Assembly: GCA_046485135.1 (NCBI GenBank)
Contig: JAWOHN010000138.1
Span: 1 to 6,206, forward strand
DNA from: CAZAQS01 sp046485135
Lineage (GTDB): Bacteria > Chloroflexota > Anaerolineae > Anaerolineales > UBA4823
DNA length: 6,206 bases
Reading direction: 5' to 3'
In this document: positions 5,207 through 6,206 of the stretch, piece after piece
Layout of the letters: each line of letters begins with the position of its first letter
How positions within the stretch are numbered: position 1 is the stretch's first letter
Notes under the pieces: generated by a model
What the model was told of the DNA's origin: nothing
The model's database searches: none
The model's input: the letters and a program-made list of their open reading frames with translations, nothing else
Translations under genes and position numbers: made by a program

Positions 5207-6206
5207 ATGGTTCGTTTCAGCCTTTTCTTCATTCTGACCTTGCTGCTTACAGCCTGCAGCTTACCCAGCGGGGGGGTTACCCCGCAACCCGCTGGCCCAA
5301 CCGGCGGCATGGTCGCCGCCACCGCCGAGCCTGTGCCTGCCGCCAGCGAAACCCCTGCCTCCGAACCGCTCTCGCCCATTAAGACCAGCGACCCGGCTAC
5401 CAGCACACCACCGCCGCCGGAGGCCAGCCACCCCCTGAGCGGGCTGGTGGTCAGCCGGGGGGCCGGTTTAGAGCTGGCCAGGTTCGATGCGCTTGGCAGC
5501 CTGCAAACCATCAGCACCCGCCCCTTCGCCGCCCTTTCCCCGGATGGCGCTCAAATCGCCTATATCGAAGAGGATGATGTCTGGCTGGAGCCAGTCGATG
5601 GCAGCGTTGCCCCGCTGAACCTGACGGATTCCCCCGAGCGCCTGGAGCAAGGCCTGCAGTGGTGGGGGGCCCGCCCAGGCTGGCTGCTGGTCGCCTTCCA
5701 ACCCCTGGATGACATGGGCTATTCCGCTTTCTATGCCCTGCTGAAGACCGATGGCAGCGAATTCATCCCCCTGGAGAGCGAAGAGCGCAACATGTCCACC
5801 CCGGCCCTCTCGCCGGACGGCGTGACGGTGGCTTACGACCGTTTTGGAAAGCCCACCCTGCTGGATACCGACACGGGGGAGCGAGTCTCGCTCAGCCTGG
5901 ATGTGCCGGGTCACCCGGTGCAGATGGTGGGCTACCCCGCCTGGGCTGTCGATGGGGGCAGCGTAGTTTACAAGCTCTATGACCAGCAGGGCTGGATTGG
6001 CACGGGCCAATATGACCTGGCTGAGGATAGCTGGCGCCTGATCCATGAGTATATGATGGCAGGCGGCACCGAGCCCTGGGCGCAGTCCGCCTTCAGCCCC
6101 GATGGGCGCTGGTTGGTAATGGTCAACCAGTCTGACCCGCTGACCATGCGGTCCGGACCGGCTGTGTGGGTTTTGCCCCTGGCAGGCGGCGACCCGATCC
6201 TGCTCG
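5207..6206 (+). CDS. secreted lipoprotein with TolB/PD40-like beta-propeller, 3'-truncated by the window
   Basis: The frame runs from ATG 5207 without a stop to the right edge (333 codons seen). GGAG at 5196-5199 lies 7 nt upstream. Residues 1-17 form a lipoprotein signal peptide: basic R3, hydrophobic core, then lipobox LTAC with Cys17 as the lipidated residue, so the protein should be anchored on the outer face of the membrane. Residues 18-75 are a flexible Pro/Thr/Ser/Ala/Gly-rich linker. From about 80 onward there are propeller-like blades: SPDG at 111-114, 202-205 and 297-300, with related strands near 150 (LQWWGARPG) and 244 (PAWAVDGG), giving a spacing of about 42-50 residues per blade. 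Such domains usually bind proteins or ligands and have no catalytic residues by themselves. A C-terminal domain may lie beyond the window. Specific function unknown. Confidence 0.85.
   Translation, partial: MVRFSLFFILTLLLTACSLPSGGVTPQPAGPTGGMVAATAEPVPAASETPASEPLSPIKTSDPATSTPPPPEASHPLSGLVVSRGAGLELARFDALGSLQTISTRPFAALSPDGAQIAYIEEDDVWLEPVDGSVAPLNLTDSPERLEQGLQWWGARPGWLLVAFQPLDDMGYSAFYALLKTDGSEFIPLESEERNMSTPALSPDGVTVAYDRFGKPTLLDTDTGERVSLSLDVPGHPVQMVGYPAWAVDGGSVVYKLYDQQGWIGTGQYDLAEDSWRLIHEYMMAGGTEPWAQSAFSPDGRWLVMVNQSDPLTMRSGPAVWVLPLAGGDPILL

Noticed and set aside
5468..6046. Minus-strand open frame of 192 codons opposite the lipoprotein gene
   Set aside because: Antisense to a frame with signal peptide, lipobox, repeated SPDG motifs and a good ribosome binding site; no domain of its own.
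1..6206. Search for CRISPR repeats, transposase remnants, phage or defence genes
   Set aside because: No regularly spaced direct repeats, no transposase or integrase motifs, and no defence-type domains were seen in any long frame.

Overview
The window looks like ordinary chromosomal DNA from a GC-rich bacterium. My best guess is a member of the Chloroflexota, perhaps Anaerolineae. This rests on a secreted lipoprotein with a long Pro/Thr/Ser/Ala-rich linker followed by a propeller, on a DUF2721 membrane protein and on the GC-rich codon choice. It is an inference from style, not from a marker gene.

Left part (1-2204): a short AT-rich leader with a perfect 8-bp inverted repeat around a possible -10 element, then a complete oligopeptidase B (family S9A, 686 aa) with its catalytic triad intact. 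Middle part (2205-3520): a class I SAM-dependent methyltransferase gene (303 aa), clearly poorer in GC than its neighbours, followed by about 360 bp with no convincing gene but several small inverted repeats. Together these look like a small insert between two GC-rich host genes.

Right part (3521-6206): on the minus strand, a DUF2721 three-helix membrane protein (4527-4931) lies upstream of a dienelactone-hydrolase-family enzyme with an N-terminal membrane or signal segment (3521-4435). The 91-bp gap allows co-transcription. Divergent from them, on the plus strand, is a lipoprotein with a TolB/PD40-like beta-propeller (from 5207). It stays open to the right edge, so its C-terminus lies outside the window. 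The 275 bp between the divergent genes carry promoter-like elements in both directions and two overlapping inverted repeats just before the lipoprotein ribosome binding site.

The genes do not form a recognisable pathway. Two are peptide- or ester-cleaving alpha/beta hydrolases, one in the cytoplasm and one at the membrane or outside. I found no CRISPR array, tRNA, rRNA, transposase, phage gene or toxin-antitoxin pair, and no strong evidence for an undescribed system. The items most worth a second look are the substitution in the S1 pocket of the peptidase, the low-GC islet, and the palindromes at the two plus-strand promoters.
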